A stretch of DNA of 64,000 nucleotides, from NCBI RefSeq assembly GCF_025244765.1, contig NZ_CP104209.1:2486501-2550500 (forward strand). Direction: 5' to 3'. Below are positions 17,287 to 25,937 of the stretch, piece by piece. Within the stretch, counting starts at the first letter, position 1. The number at the start of each line of letters is the position of its first letter. A program made the translations under genes and the position numbers. The notes beneath the pieces were generated by a model, which did no database searches, was not told where the DNA came from, and saw nothing but the letters and a program-made list of their open reading frames with translations. This DNA comes from Empedobacter stercoris (GTDB lineage: Bacteria > Bacteroidota > Bacteroidia > Flavobacteriales > Weeksellaceae).

Positions 17287-17320
17287 AATCCGAATCATTT
17301 AGGTGATTCGGATTTTTTTT
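17287..17320 (+). terminator. Terminator after etfBA
   Basis: Perfect 11-bp stem AATCCGAATCA (17287-17297) with TGATTCGGATT (17304-17314), six-base loop, then a run of T. Confidence 0.85.
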
Positions 17321-17373
17321 ATCTATTAAAAAAATATTAAATATTCGTCAGTTTTTCATAGATTTACGCCCAA

Positions 17374-18006
17374 ATGGACAATTTAATTAGATTAAATATT
17401 AAGGGAATTTCTTACAGTCAAACTCAAACCGGAGCCTATGCTTTGATTTTAGAGGAAAGTGTAGGAGGAAGAAAGTTGCCGATTATTATTGGGAGCTTCG
17501 AGGCACAGTCGATCGCATTAGCTTTAGAGAAAGATATTAATCCACCTCGTCCATTAACACACGATTTGTTTGTCTCGTTAGGAAAAGAATTTCGTTTGAA
17601 TGTTGATTCAATTTATATTTATAAATTAGAAGATGGCGTTTTTTATTCGAATATTGTTTTTTTGAATGAAGAGGGAGGTCGTGCTGAAATAGATTCGAGA
17701 ACATCTGATGCAATTGCATTAGCAGTTCGCTTCAATGCACCTATTTATGCCTACGAAAATGTTGTAGAAAAAGCTGGAATTCATTTGGACGTTATTGAAG
17801 AAGAAGAAAATATACGTCGCGCAGCAAATAACTTCGAAGATGATTTAGATATCTTAGCAGGTTTGGAAAGTGATTTGTCTGATATCAACGAATATGAAGG
17901 TTGGACAAAATCTGAGCTTGAAGCTGAGATGGAAAAAGCTGTGAAAAATGAAGATTACGAATTGGCAGCTCGCCTTCGTGATCAGATAGATAACATGGAA
18001 AACTAA
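17374..18006 (+). CDS. Bifunctional nuclease family (DUF151) protein with C-terminal UVR motif
   Basis: A 210-residue protein. Residues 1-140 are the BFN/DUF151 domain (VGGRKLPIIIGSFEAQSIAL, RPLTHDLFVSL, IDSRTSDAIALAVRFNAPIY). The C-terminus (about 175-208) is a UvrB/UvrC-type UVR motif, EKAVKNEDYELAARLRDQI. The family takes its name from plant and Thermotoga nucleases, but its role in Bacteroidota is not settled. The UVR helix usually mediates protein contacts. It is followed after 18 bases by the MFS transporter gene and probably cotranscribed. Confidence 0.88.
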   Translation: MDNLIRLNIKGISYSQTQTGAYALILEESVGGRKLPIIIGSFEAQSIALALEKDINPPRPLTHDLFVSLGKEFRLNVDSIYIYKLEDGVFYSNIVFLNEEGGRAEIDSRTSDAIALAVRFNAPIYAYENVVEKAGIHLDVIEEEENIRRAANNFEDDLDILAGLESDLSDINEYEGWTKSELEAEMEKAVKNEDYELAARLRDQIDNMEN

Positions 18007-18024
18007 TAACTATTTCAAATAATT

Positions 18025-19359
18025 ATGTCTGTAAAGCTTAGACTTACAATCATGAGTTTCCTTGAGTTTGCGGTATGGGGAGCATACCTTACTTCGATGG
18101 GAAATTACTTAGGATCAGTTGGCTTAGGTCCAAAAATTGGTCTTTTTTACGCGATGCAAGGTATTGTATCAATTTTTATGCCCGCCATTATGGGTATTGT
18201 AGCGGATAGGTGGATTCCTGTACAACGTTTGTTGGGATTAAATCATTTATTAGCTGCTATTTTTATGTTTGCAGCAGGTTATTATGGAATGACAGCTGGA
18301 AACAATGTAGATTTTACGACGATCTTTACACTTTATTCAGTTAGTGTGGCGTTTTTTATGCCAACAATCGCCCTTTCTAACTCTACAGCTTATACAATTT
18401 TAAAACAAAATAATTTAGACACAATCAAAGCTTTTCCACCAATCAGAACGTTTGGTACAATTGGGTTTATTGTAGCGATGTTGTTTGTTAATTTTTCTGG
18501 ATTTAAAGACGGTGTTTTTGGGTTTAATTTTTCAAATGATCCTACATTCGTTAGTTTTCAATCCAATTATTTTCAATTCTTTGTTTCAGGAGTTTTAGGA
18601 GTTGTATTGTTTCTATTTAGCTTTTTATTGCCAAACTGTCCTATAAACAAAAGTTCAGAAAAACAATCACTTTCAGATGCATTTGGCTTGAAGGCCTTTG
18701 CATTATTCAAAGATAGAAAGATGGCAATTTTCTTTATTTTTTCAATGTTGTTAGGGGTTTCATTGCAAATTACCAATGGATATGCAAATCCGTTTATTAC
18801 AACTTTTAAGGATATTCCAGATTATGCTAATACATGGGGAGCAAGTAATGCTAATGCGTTAATTTCCTTGTCTCAGGTTTCTGAAACGTTGTGTATTCTG
18901 TTAATTCCATTCGTATTAAAACGTTTCGGAATTAAAATCGTTATGTTAATGGCAATGGTAGGCTGGGTGTTACGTTTTGGATTATTTGGATTAGGTGATC
19001 CAGGACCAGGTGTTTGGATGTTTATTCTATCTATGATTGTTTATGGAATCGCTTTCGATTTCTTTAATGTTTCAGGTTCATTATATGTTGACAAGGAAAC
19101 AGATGAAGAGATTCGTTCCTCGGCACAAGGAGTTTTTATGATGATGACAAATGGATTTGGGGCAACAATAGGTATGTTGATTGCACAGTATATTGTCAAT
19201 CATTATGTATATAGCCAAACAGATCTGAATTTGCAATTAGAAGGATGGAGGCATTCTTGGTTTATTTTTGCTGGATATGCTTTAGTTGTAACAATTTTAT
19301 TTGCAATTGTGTTCAAGTACAAACACAATCCAAACGAAGTAGAAGAAGTTAAACACTAA
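18025..19359 (+). CDS. MFS transporter, nucleoside:H+ symporter (NupG-like) family
   Basis: The 444 residues form about 12 membrane segments. The N-terminus (LRLTIMSFLEFAVWGAYLTS) and the region GIVADRWIPVQRLLGLNHLLAA resemble Nuc_H_symport members, which import nucleosides or related compounds with protons. The segment AFPPIRTFGTIGFIVA is also typical of this group. Substrate is inferred from family only. A bidirectional terminator (19382-19413) separates it from the convergent folA. Confidence 0.85.
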   Translation: MSVKLRLTIMSFLEFAVWGAYLTSMGNYLGSVGLGPKIGLFYAMQGIVSIFMPAIMGIVADRWIPVQRLLGLNHLLAAIFMFAAGYYGMTAGNNVDFTTIFTLYSVSVAFFMPTIALSNSTAYTILKQNNLDTIKAFPPIRTFGTIGFIVAMLFVNFSGFKDGVFGFNFSNDPTFVSFQSNYFQFFVSGVLGVVLFLFSFLLPNCPINKSSEKQSLSDAFGLKAFALFKDRKMAIFFIFSMLLGVSLQITNGYANPFITTFKDIPDYANTWGASNANALISLSQVSETLCILLIPFVLKRFGIKIVMLMAMVGWVLRFGLFGLGDPGPGVWMFILSMIVYGIAFDFFNVSGSLYVDKETDEEIRSSAQGVFMMMTNGFGATIGMLIAQYIVNHYVYSQTDLNLQLEGWRHSWFIFAGYALVVTILFAIVFKYKHNPNEVEEVKH

Positions 19360-19381
19360 GTTGTAACTTAAGAAATAAAAT

Positions 19382-19413
19382 AAAAAAGCAAGAATGTTAA
19401 TTCTTGCTTTTTT
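19382..19413. terminator. Bidirectional terminator between MFS gene and folA
   Basis: Perfect 13-bp stem AAAAAAGCAAGAA with TTCTTGCTTTTTT around a six-base loop; A-run and T-run on either side serve both strands. Confidence 0.85.
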
Positions 19414-19430
19414 TTATGGATAAGAGTTTA

Positions 19431-19922
19431 TTATTTTTCAATTCTATTATACGTCACAAACGAATAAGCATAAGGGTGTTTTTCGTCTTTCTTAAAATCT
19501 TCTCGTTTTACTTCTTCCCATTCATCCAAATCAATTTCTGGAAAATAAGTGTCACCATCAAATTCATAATGAACCTCTGTTACATATAAAACATCTGTAA
19601 ATTCCATCGCTTGTTTGTAGATGTTTCCACCGCCAATTATATCAATCTCATCATTTATCTTTCGAGCTTCTTCTAAGGCATTTGCTAAAGAATTCACTCT
19701 TAGAATTCCATCTGCATTCCAATTTAAATCTCTTGTGACGACAATATTGGTGCGATTAGGTAAAGGACGTCCAAGTGATTCAAACGTTTTTCTTCCCATA
19801 ATGATAGGGTGTCCAGTTGTTAAATTTTTGAAATGTTTCAAGTCATTAGGTAAATGCCAAATCAAATTATTTTTTGCGCCAATAACGTTGTTACTTGCTT
19901 TTGCTACTACAATGTTTATCAT
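19431..19922 (-). CDS. folA: Dihydrofolate reductase
   Basis: The proper start is the ATG at 19922 (MINIVVAKASNNVIG, 163 residues). The frame is open 16 codons further, but that stretch is the pepN-side terminator hairpin. Family motifs visible are the substrate-loop NLIWHLPNDLKHFKNLT, the NADPH-binding IIMGRKTFESLGRPLPNR and IDIIGGGNIYKQAM, and a C-terminal YAYSFVTYNR. It regenerates tetrahydrofolate, mainly to balance the dihydrofolate made by ThyA, encoded nearby at 22613. Confidence 0.96.
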   Translation of the reverse strand: MINIVVAKASNNVIGAKNNLIWHLPNDLKHFKNLTTGHPIIMGRKTFESLGRPLPNRTNIVVTRDLNWNADGILRVNSLANALEEARKINDEIDIIGGGNIYKQAMEFTDVLYVTEVHYEFDGDTYFPEIDLDEWEEVKREDFKKDEKHPYAYSFVTYNRIEK

Positions 19923-19934
19923 AAGCTTTAAGGT

Positions 19935-19965
19935 AAAAAAAGCTATCCTTTTGCGAGGATAGCTT
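19935..19965 (-). terminator. Terminator after the M1 aminopeptidase gene
   Basis: Stem AAGCTATCCT (19940-19949) with AGGATAGCTT (19956-19965), followed on the minus strand by six T. It insulates folA from upstream transcription. Confidence 0.75.
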
Positions 19966-19989
19966 AACAAATATAATAATTTTAAAGAA

Positions 19990-22524
19990 TTATTTCATTT
20001 TATTTATTGCTTCTTGTAATTGTTCTACTTGTTTTAGAATAGATGCCGATTTCATTGTTTTAGCAGTGTTCGTTTTAATTTGAAGTGCTTTTTCTGCCAT
20101 CATCTTTATCGCTTGTCCAGCTTGTGGATTTTGCTCTTTCAAATACGGATAGTAACGAGCATACGTTTTTGTAATTTCAGCAGTTGCATCGGGTGTGTCA
20201 TTATTCATAATCCAATTAAAAGCTTGTTCTGCAACTTTTCCTTTTTCTATATCTTGGAATTTTACGAATTCATACATCGCAGCAGATTCTGAAATTAAAA
20301 CTGCTTTATCAAATTGATTATTTTTTATCCAAGTCGGAACTAAAGCCATTGCTAAATCAGGTGAACTTTTGATCACTTCGTTTTCAAGATTTGTTGTTAT
20401 TTCATTAATTTTTGAAGGATTATTTTTTAATATTCCTGTTAATGCAGCACCTTGTACACTGAACGATGGACTTTTAGAAGCCTTTTCAAAAAGTGCTGCT
20501 TCATATATCGATGCGTCATTTAACGCATTTAACGCAGCAGATTGTACCAATGTTTTTGGATCGTTGGAAGCCAATTGTTTTAATTTCGAAGTGGCTTTAT
20601 CTATGATTGTTTTCGATTTTGTATCTAATCTCTGAATGGCATAAATTCGTAACCCATCAAATGAATCGTCTAATACATTAATCAACGCATCAGCCGCTTT
20701 TGGATTAGTTGCTTGCGCATTTGCCATTGCTTCAATCGCTAATAAACGCGTTGTGTAATTTCCTTTTCCAGCTTTGTATTGCGTAATAAAATCTTCAACA
20801 GGTTTTTTATCGTCGATATCTGCTAATAAAACTTGATCAGCATTTGGAATAACAACTTCAGGCTTTTGATTTACATCAAATTCAAACACAGTTTCGGCTT
20901 TTTTCGGAACCCAAACTTGTTGACGAGTTGTTTTTCCATTTTCAACGATGTCAATTGCGAACGGAAATTCAAACAATTTCGAAGTATCTTGACGAACAAC
21001 CACTTTTACCTTTTTATTTACTGAAGAATAATCTGATACAAACGTCAATTTTGGATGTCCATTTTCGAAATACCATTGATTAAAAAACCAATTCAAATCA
21101 CGTCCTGAAACTTCTTCTAAAGCTAAGCGTAATTGTACAGCCTCTGCTTTTCCGTATTCATTGTCTTTTAGGTATTTATTCAATCCTTTGAAGAAAGCGT
21201 CATCACCTAAGAAATTTCGTAACATATGTAAGATTAACCCTCCTTTGTTGTACGAAACGCCATCAAACATATCTTCGCGCGAATTGTAGTGAATTCGAAC
21301 CAATTTTTTTGTTGGTCCATCGCCTTGTTTGTAGCCAAACATTTCGTTGTAGCGATGTTCATCTGCTTTCTCTTTCCCGTATTTATGTTCAAACCACAAA
21401 TATTCTGAATAGTTTGCAAACGATTCATTAACAGTTAGATTTCCCCAACTTTCAGCCGTTACTAAATCACCAAACCAATGGTGAAATAATTCGTGGGCAA
21501 TTACATATTCAGCCGTGTTTTCGTCGATTAATTGCCCCGCTTTTTGTTGAACACCATCATGAAACAACGATGCAGTTGTATTTTCCATTGCTCCAGAAAC
21601 GTACTCGCGAGCGGTCATTTGTGCATATTTGTCCCAAGGATAAGGATAGTTTAGTTTATCAGAAAAGAACTGGATCATTTCTGGCGTATTTCCAAAAATT
21701 TGCTTCGCAACATCTTTATATTCAGGCTCTACATAATAATCAACATTGATATTTTTCCATTTATCGTTGATTACTGCATAATCTCCAATTCCGAAAAAGA
21801 ATAAATAAGGCGCATGTTTTTTATCAAATTTCCAATAATCAGTTTTTGTTCCGTCTGTATTTTTCTTCGAAGATTTCATCGTTCCGTTTGATAATGAAAC
21901 GTATTTATCAGGATATGTTAAGGTAATTTCTTGCGAAGTTTTTTGATTTGTTTTGTCAATTGTTGGGAACCAACAAGAAGAAGATTCAGTTTCGCCTTGT
22001 GTCCAAATCTGAGTTGGATAGTTTGCACGATCTCCCTTAGCATTGATAAAATAAACTCCTTTTGCATCATTTATAGCTGCACTTCCTTCTTGTTTTACTT
22101 CATTTGGTCGCGCTGTATAGTTGATGTAAAGAGTGTATTCTTGATCTTTTTTGTATTCTTTGTCTAAATCGATGACTAATTGTAAATCGTCGTATTTGTA
22201 ATTTAATTTTTTCTTTGTTGCACCATTTACCAAAGCAACTTCGTGAATCAACATTGCTTTTGCATCCAAAGTAACCTTAGAAGTTGAATAGAAATGTGGT
22301 TTTAAAGTAACCCAAGCTTCACCCAAAACGTGTTCTTTCGCATAATCAAATTTCAAATCTAATTTTGTATGAACAAGGTTATTGATACGTTCTGCTTCTG
22401 CACGGTAAATATCGATTTGATTCGTTTGTTTTTCGTTGTAGCTCGGTGGTGGAGTCATGACTTGAGCATGAGTAAGACTTGATATAATAAAGGCTGATGT
22501 AAGCCAAAGGATTCGTTTTTTCAT
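19990..22524 (-). CDS. Exported M1-family metallo-aminopeptidase
   Basis: An 844-residue zinc aminopeptidase with signal peptide MKKRILWLTSAFIISSLTHAQ. The N-terminal beta domain leads to the substrate-binding motif VSGAMENTTA, then the zinc motif VIAHELFHHWFGDL with the third ligand 18 residues later in NLTVNESFANYSEY. The C-terminal 300 residues are helical HEAT-like repeats rich in alanine. As a periplasmic enzyme it would trim N-terminal residues from peptides taken up through the outer membrane. It resembles PepN-type enzymes but the exported form is typical of Bacteroidota. It lies between thyA and folA, all on the minus strand, but terminators separate the three genes. Confidence 0.94.
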   Translation of the reverse strand: MKKRILWLTSAFIISSLTHAQVMTPPPSYNEKQTNQIDIYRAEAERINNLVHTKLDLKFDYAKEHVLGEAWVTLKPHFYSTSKVTLDAKAMLIHEVALVNGATKKKLNYKYDDLQLVIDLDKEYKKDQEYTLYINYTARPNEVKQEGSAAINDAKGVYFINAKGDRANYPTQIWTQGETESSSCWFPTIDKTNQKTSQEITLTYPDKYVSLSNGTMKSSKKNTDGTKTDYWKFDKKHAPYLFFFGIGDYAVINDKWKNINVDYYVEPEYKDVAKQIFGNTPEMIQFFSDKLNYPYPWDKYAQMTAREYVSGAMENTTASLFHDGVQQKAGQLIDENTAEYVIAHELFHHWFGDLVTAESWGNLTVNESFANYSEYLWFEHKYGKEKADEHRYNEMFGYKQGDGPTKKLVRIHYNSREDMFDGVSYNKGGLILHMLRNFLGDDAFFKGLNKYLKDNEYGKAEAVQLRLALEEVSGRDLNWFFNQWYFENGHPKLTFVSDYSSVNKKVKVVVRQDTSKLFEFPFAIDIVENGKTTRQQVWVPKKAETVFEFDVNQKPEVVIPNADQVLLADIDDKKPVEDFITQYKAGKGNYTTRLLAIEAMANAQATNPKAADALINVLDDSFDGLRIYAIQRLDTKSKTIIDKATSKLKQLASNDPKTLVQSAALNALNDASIYEAALFEKASKSPSFSVQGAALTGILKNNPSKINEITTNLENEVIKSSPDLAMALVPTWIKNNQFDKAVLISESAAMYEFVKFQDIEKGKVAEQAFNWIMNNDTPDATAEITKTYARYYPYLKEQNPQAGQAIKMMAEKALQIKTNTAKTMKSASILKQVEQLQEAINKMK

Positions 22525-22572
22525 CGTAAAATTTTATTTTTATTGGTTGATAAATTTCTCAAAAAGTTACAA

Positions 22573-22599
22573 AAAAAGCCTCCAAATAGGAGACTTTAA
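22573..22599 (-). terminator. Probable thyA terminator
   Basis: Stem AAAGCCTCC with GGAGACTTT (one mismatch) around a five-base loop; on the minus strand the hairpin is followed by seven T. Confidence 0.65.
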
Positions 22600-22612
22600 G
22601 TATATTTTATGA

Positions 22613-23407
22613 TTAGACAGCTACAATCCCTTTGATATGTGGATGTGCATGATAATTTTCTAATTCGAAATCTTCGTATTCAAAATCAAAAATGTTTTTT
22701 ACATTCGGATTTATTTTCATTGTTGGTAATGGATAAGGTTCACGAGTTAATTGTAATTCAACTTGTTCGAAATGATTTTTGTAAATATGCGCATCTCCAA
22801 ATGTGTGAACAAAATCGCCTACTTCTAAATCACAAACCTGCGCTACCATCATCTGTAATAAAGCATAAGATGCAATATTAAATGGTACACCTAAGAAAAT
22901 ATCTGCACTACGCTGATACAATTGCAAAGATAATTTATCGTCATTTACATAAAACTGGAAAAAGGCATGACAAGGTGCCAAAGCCATTTGGTCTAATTCA
23001 CCAACATTCCAAGCAGAAACTATAATTCGGCGCGAATCTGGATTGTTTTTTATTTGATCAATCGCAACTTTTATTTGATCGACAACTTCTCCGTTTTCTT
23101 TTCCCCAAGAACGCCACTGATGTCCATAAACAGGACCTAAATCTCCATTTTCGTCTGCCCATTCGTTCCAAATTCTTACGCCATTATCTGTTAAATATTT
23201 GATATTTGTATCACCTTTCAAGAACCACAACAATTCGTAGATAATCGATTTTAAATGTATTTTTTTTGTCGTCACCAAAGGAAATCCTTTCGATAAATCG
23301 AAGCGCATTTGGTAACCAAAAATACTTTTCGTTCCTGTTCCTGTTCTATCTTCTTTGAAAGAACCTTCTGCTAAAACCTTTTTACATAAATCGTGATACT
23401 GTTGCAT
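22613..23407 (-). CDS. thyA: Thymidylate synthase (ThyA type)
   Basis: A 264-residue enzyme, the same length as E. coli ThyA. The catalytic cysteine is C146 in [12 protein letters not shown]. Other conserved elements are the phosphate-binding [38 protein letters not shown] and the nucleotide site [19 protein letters not shown]. It methylates dUMP to dTMP using methylene-tetrahydrofolate, producing dihydrofolate for FolA. A -7 box stands 21 bases upstream of the ATG. Confidence 0.98.
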   Translation of the reverse strand: MQQYHDLCKKVLAEGSFKEDRTGTGTKSIFGYQMRFDLSKGFPLVTTKKIHLKSIIYELLWFLKGDTNIKYLTDNGVRIWNEWADENGDLGPVYGHQWRSWGKENGEVVDQIKVAIDQIKNNPDSRRIIVSAWNVGELDQMALAPCHAFFQFYVNDDKLSLQLYQRSADIFLGVPFNIASYALLQMMVAQVCDLEVGDFVHTFGDAHIYKNHFEQVELQLTREPYPLPTMKINPNVKNIFDFEYEDFELENYHAHPHIKGIVAV

Positions 23408-23428
23408 TTCTCATTATATTTAACCTTT

Positions 23429-23436
23429 CAAATTTA
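23429..23436 (-). promoter_or_regulatory. -7 element TAAATTTG of thyA
   Basis: Reverse-strand exact match to TAnnTTTG, 21 bases before the thyA ATG. Confidence 0.5.
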
Positions 23437-23451
23437 AGAATTTTTTTTAGA

Positions 23452-23715
23452 ATGAAGTTTAGCTTGATCTTATCGATTTTAGTGATTTTTATGTTTTTTG
23501 CTTCGTATAGCAAATCAGATTTTGGACGAAAAATTGCGCAACATTTTTATTTTCAAACGTTATTCAACGTTGTTTTGGTTGTCGTTTTTGTATCAAAAAT
23601 CATTCACATCAAGCTACATTTAATGTCAATGATTTCACTTGTTATCATTGGATGTATGTTATATATGAGCTTTCCAAATTATTTACAACAATTGAGGAGA
23701 AGGATAGGTAAATAG
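23452..23715 (+). CDS. Small membrane protein, function unknown
   Basis: An 87-residue hydrophobic protein with three likely membrane segments (SLILSILVIFMFFASY, LFNVVLVVVFVSKII, MISLVIIGCMLYMSF) and a basic C-terminal tail (QQLRRRIGK), which suggests a cytoplasmic C-terminus. It ends 29 bases before rlmB. It matches no family I recognise. The start fits a short interval after the divergent thyA gene. Confidence 0.65.
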   Translation: MKFSLILSILVIFMFFASYSKSDFGRKIAQHFYFQTLFNVVLVVVFVSKIIHIKLHLMSMISLVIIGCMLYMSFPNYLQQLRRRIGK

Positions 23716-23731
23716 TTACGTATAATTTTTT

Positions 23732-23739
23732 TATCTTTG
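23732..23739 (+). promoter_or_regulatory. -7 element TATCTTTG directly before rlmB
   Basis: Exact TAnnTTTG match ending only five bases before the rlmB ATG. If used, the transcript would begin at or next to the start codon. Confidence 0.45.
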
Positions 23740-23744
23740 CAGTT

Positions 23745-24494
23745 ATGAAAAACGAAGCAGGAATTTTTGGTTTAAGACCAGTAATAGAAGCGATTGAAGC
23801 AGGTAAAACAATCGATAAAATTTTTATTCAAAAAGGTTTACAAGGAGAGATTTTTTCAGAATTGAGAAAATTGGTGACTGAGTATGAAATTCCTGTAAGT
23901 TATGTGCCTGTAGAAAAACTAAATCGTTTTACAGGAAAAAACCATCAAGGCGTTTATGCGTTTGTTTCTCCAATCGAATTCGATTCAATCGAAAATGTAT
24001 TGCCTCAAATTTGGGAAAAAGGAAAAACACCATTTATTTTAATTTTAGACCGCGTTTCTGATGTTCGTAATTTTGGAGCTATCGCTCGTACAGCGGAATG
24101 TGTTGGTGTAGATGCGATAATTATTCCAACAAAAGGTTCAGCTTCTGTAAATGCAGATGCAGTTAAAACTTCGACAGGAGCGTTATATAATATTCCTGTT
24201 TGTAAAGAAGGAAATTTAGTTAATATAATCAAGTATTTACAATCATCAGGAATAACTATTTTTAGTGCTTCAGAAAAATCAGCAGAATACATTTATGATG
24301 CAGATTTTGCCGTTCCAGCAGCAGTTGTAATGGGAAGTGAAGAAGATGGAGTCTCGGATTCTATTTTGAAAATTTCAGATAAAATTGTTAAATTGCCTAT
24401 GGCTGGACAAACAGCATCATTGAATGTTTCTGTTGCGGCTGGTGCAATCTTATACGAAGCTGTTCGTCAAAGAATGTTACAAGATTTATTTTAA
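23745..24494 (+). CDS. rlmB: 23S rRNA 2'-O-methyltransferase of the TrmH/SpoU family, RlmB-like
   Basis: A 249-residue SPOUT methyltransferase. Residues 1-75 form the substrate-binding domain (GLRPVIEAIEAGKTIDKIFI). The catalytic knotted domain holds motif 1 RNFGAIARTAECVGVDAIII, motif 2 VVMGSEEDGVS and motif 3 LPMAGQTASLNVSVAAGAIL. RlmB methylates guanosine 2251 in the peptidyl-transferase region of 23S rRNA in E. coli; assignment within the family is by similarity. A small membrane-protein gene follows after 15 bases. Confidence 0.92.
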   Translation: MKNEAGIFGLRPVIEAIEAGKTIDKIFIQKGLQGEIFSELRKLVTEYEIPVSYVPVEKLNRFTGKNHQGVYAFVSPIEFDSIENVLPQIWEKGKTPFILILDRVSDVRNFGAIARTAECVGVDAIIIPTKGSASVNADAVKTSTGALYNIPVCKEGNLVNIIKYLQSSGITIFSASEKSAEYIYDADFAVPAAVVMGSEEDGVSDSILKISDKIVKLPMAGQTASLNVSVAAGAILYEAVRQRMLQDLF

Positions 24495-24509
24495 CGAAAA
24501 ATATAATTT

Positions 24510-24827
24510 ATGAGCTATTCTACACTTATCGGAATTTTATTGATCGCATTGAGTGCGGCAATGTACTACTTTACAAATTTGGATGTTTCGAGATTATTTT
24601 CGGACAAAGAATTTCTGGTTGGAATAACAGGAGGTGCTGGAATTGGATTTATTCTTGGAGGTTTTTTGGGATGGTTGTACAAATATAAATCTGTGAATAA
24701 AGCAAATGCTAAAATCGCAGAGGAAGAAAAACGTAAAGTTGCAGAACAAAAAGCGCAAGAAGAAGTTGCAAAAGAGCAAGCTAAATTAGATGCTCAACAA
24801 GAAAAAGAAGAATCGGGATTACTATAA
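24510..24827 (+). CDS. Small membrane protein with cytoplasmic coiled coil, function unknown
   Basis: A 105-residue protein. Two membrane segments (about 3-20 and 36-58, the latter glycine-rich: GITGGAGIGFILGGFLGW) are followed by a charged heptad-like helix, KIAEEEKRKVAEQKAQEE, running to the C-terminus. It follows rlmB by 15 bases and is probably cotranscribed. No function is known to me. A perfect 18-bp palindromic terminator follows. Confidence 0.7.
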   Translation: MSYSTLIGILLIALSAAMYYFTNLDVSRLFSDKEFLVGITGGAGIGFILGGFLGWLYKYKSVNKANAKIAEEEKRKVAEQKAQEEVAKEQAKLDAQQEKEESGLL

Positions 24828-24843
24828 TTCTAATTTACAACAT

Positions 24844-24881
24844 AAAAAAGCGGTCGAAAATTAATTTTCGACCGCTTTTTT
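24844..24881. terminator. Bidirectional terminator overlapping the end of the XrtF-associated gene
   Basis: Near-complete palindrome of 38 bases: AAAAAAGCGGTCGAAAAT and its reverse complement, with almost no loop. The stop codon of the minus-strand gene (24861-24863) sits at its centre. Confidence 0.85.
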
Positions 24882-25307
24882 ATATTGTATTTCTTGGTAA
24901 TAAAAACAAGGAATCAAAATCAATAAAAACATGGGTTGAATGAGAAATCGTCTGACGTAAAAGAAAACCATTTCACCTGAAGAAAATTGTGTTGAAATAA
25001 GGTAATTGTAAATTGGTAAAAGAACGATTAATCCAATAATCATAATAATGATAGAGAATTTAACATAATTCTTTTTCCAGAAAATAAACCAAACAATTAA
25101 TACTGTTAATAACGTATTGATAAGGTAACGAAACATAAGACTTGCATTTAGTTGAGCCATATCCAAATCAGGAAACTTAGAATATCCAACAAGATGAAAG
25201 TATTGAATAAAAGGATCGTAAAACAACGTATCTTCAAATTTTCTGACCAATACTAATCCAAAAACCAATAAAGCTGCAATTCCGTAGCGTAAGTATTTAT
25301 TTGGCAT
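24861..25307 (-). CDS. Exosortase F system-associated membrane protein
   Basis: I start at the ATG at 25307 (MPNKYLRYGIAALLVFG, 148 residues); an earlier ATG would overlap XrtF by 77 bases. About four membrane segments are visible. The motif RKFEDTLFYDPFIQYFH and the C-terminal VFFYVRRFLIQPMFLLILIP are characteristic of the small protein found next to exosortase XrtF in flavobacteria (TIGR04127-type). Its role is unknown. It overlaps the end of xrtF by 11 bases, indicating coupled translation. The final codons KKAVEN lie inside the terminator hairpin. Confidence 0.88.
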   Translation of the reverse strand: MPNKYLRYGIAALLVFGLVLVRKFEDTLFYDPFIQYFHLVGYSKFPDLDMAQLNASLMFRYLINTLLTVLIVWFIFWKKNYVKFSIIIMIIGLIVLLPIYNYLISTQFSSGEMVFFYVRRFLIQPMFLLILIPCFYYQEIQYKKAVEN

Positions 25308-25839
25308 GTTGTTTATTGTATTTTGTAACGAAAAATTTAATCCAAACAATCCAAAGAACAACAATAGATCCATAAATTATAGCAGGAAATAAATAGTCAT
25401 GCGCCATTTTTCCGTATTCGTTGTGGTATCTAAATATATAGTTGAGTAACATAATTCTCGAAATATTCATCACAAATAATATGACTAATCCAGCTAAAAT
25501 AAATAAAATTGTTTGTTTTAAATTGGTATAAAAAGCAACGATAAATGAGACGAAAATAATCAAAATTGAAATTGCATTGCACCCTTCATTAACAATTGAG
25601 GCGACTTGTCCATCAACAATCAAGCGCATCCAAGGTTGATTTTCTGCGATGTTTGAGAAAGAAAAGAAACCAAACTTATTTAAGAAAAAAGCGGTGATAT
25701 CTGAAGTGAATTTTGTAAATGGATCTGGTATATTGTGTGGTAAATATTGATCCAAATATAGTTTGTACGCAATGCTTAGAATAATGTAGGTTCCTAAAAA
25801 TCGTGCAAGGAATAACAACAATGGTTTAAATTCTTTCAT
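25297..25839 (-). CDS. xrtF: Exosortase family protein XrtF
   Basis: A 180-residue multi-pass membrane protein with the exosortase/archaeosortase catalytic pattern: C87 in VNEGCNAISILIIFVSFIV, R128 in VMNISRIMLLNYI, and H147 in MAHDYLFPAIIYG. XrtF is the short flavobacterial exosortase. Exosortases cleave C-terminal sorting signals after membrane insertion, usually with transfer to another molecule; the substrate of XrtF is not well known and no candidate PEP-CTERM-like tail was seen in this window. The downstream partner protein is typical. A -7 box lies 21 bases before the ATG. Confidence 0.92.
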   Translation of the reverse strand: MKEFKPLLLFLARFLGTYIILSIAYKLYLDQYLPHNIPDPFTKFTSDITAFFLNKFGFFSFSNIAENQPWMRLIVDGQVASIVNEGCNAISILIIFVSFIVAFYTNLKQTILFILAGLVILFVMNISRIMLLNYIFRYHNEYGKMAHDYLFPAIIYGSIVVLWIVWIKFFVTKYNKQHAK

Positions 25840-25859
25840 TAAGGTTAAATAATTTCAAA

Positions 25860-25867
25860 CAAATATA
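25860..25867 (-). promoter_or_regulatory. -7 element TATATTTG of the xrtF operon
   Basis: Reverse-strand exact match, 20 bases before the xrtF ATG, divergent from the GAF gene promoter. Confidence 0.5.
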
Positions 25868-25908
25868 AATGAAAATCATCATCTTTTGATTAAGTAATGA
25901 TTAATCAA

Positions 25909-25916
25909 TAAATTTG
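25909..25916 (+). promoter_or_regulatory. -7 element TAAATTTG of the GAF gene
   Basis: Exact TAnnTTTG match 21 bases before the ATG at 25938. Confidence 0.5.
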
Positions 25917-25937
25917 CTTCACAAGATTTTTAAATAA

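Noticed and set aside
19923-19970. N-terminal extension of dihydrofolate reductase
   Set aside because: The extra 16 codons coincide with a hairpin terminator, and the family N-terminus starts at the internal ATG.
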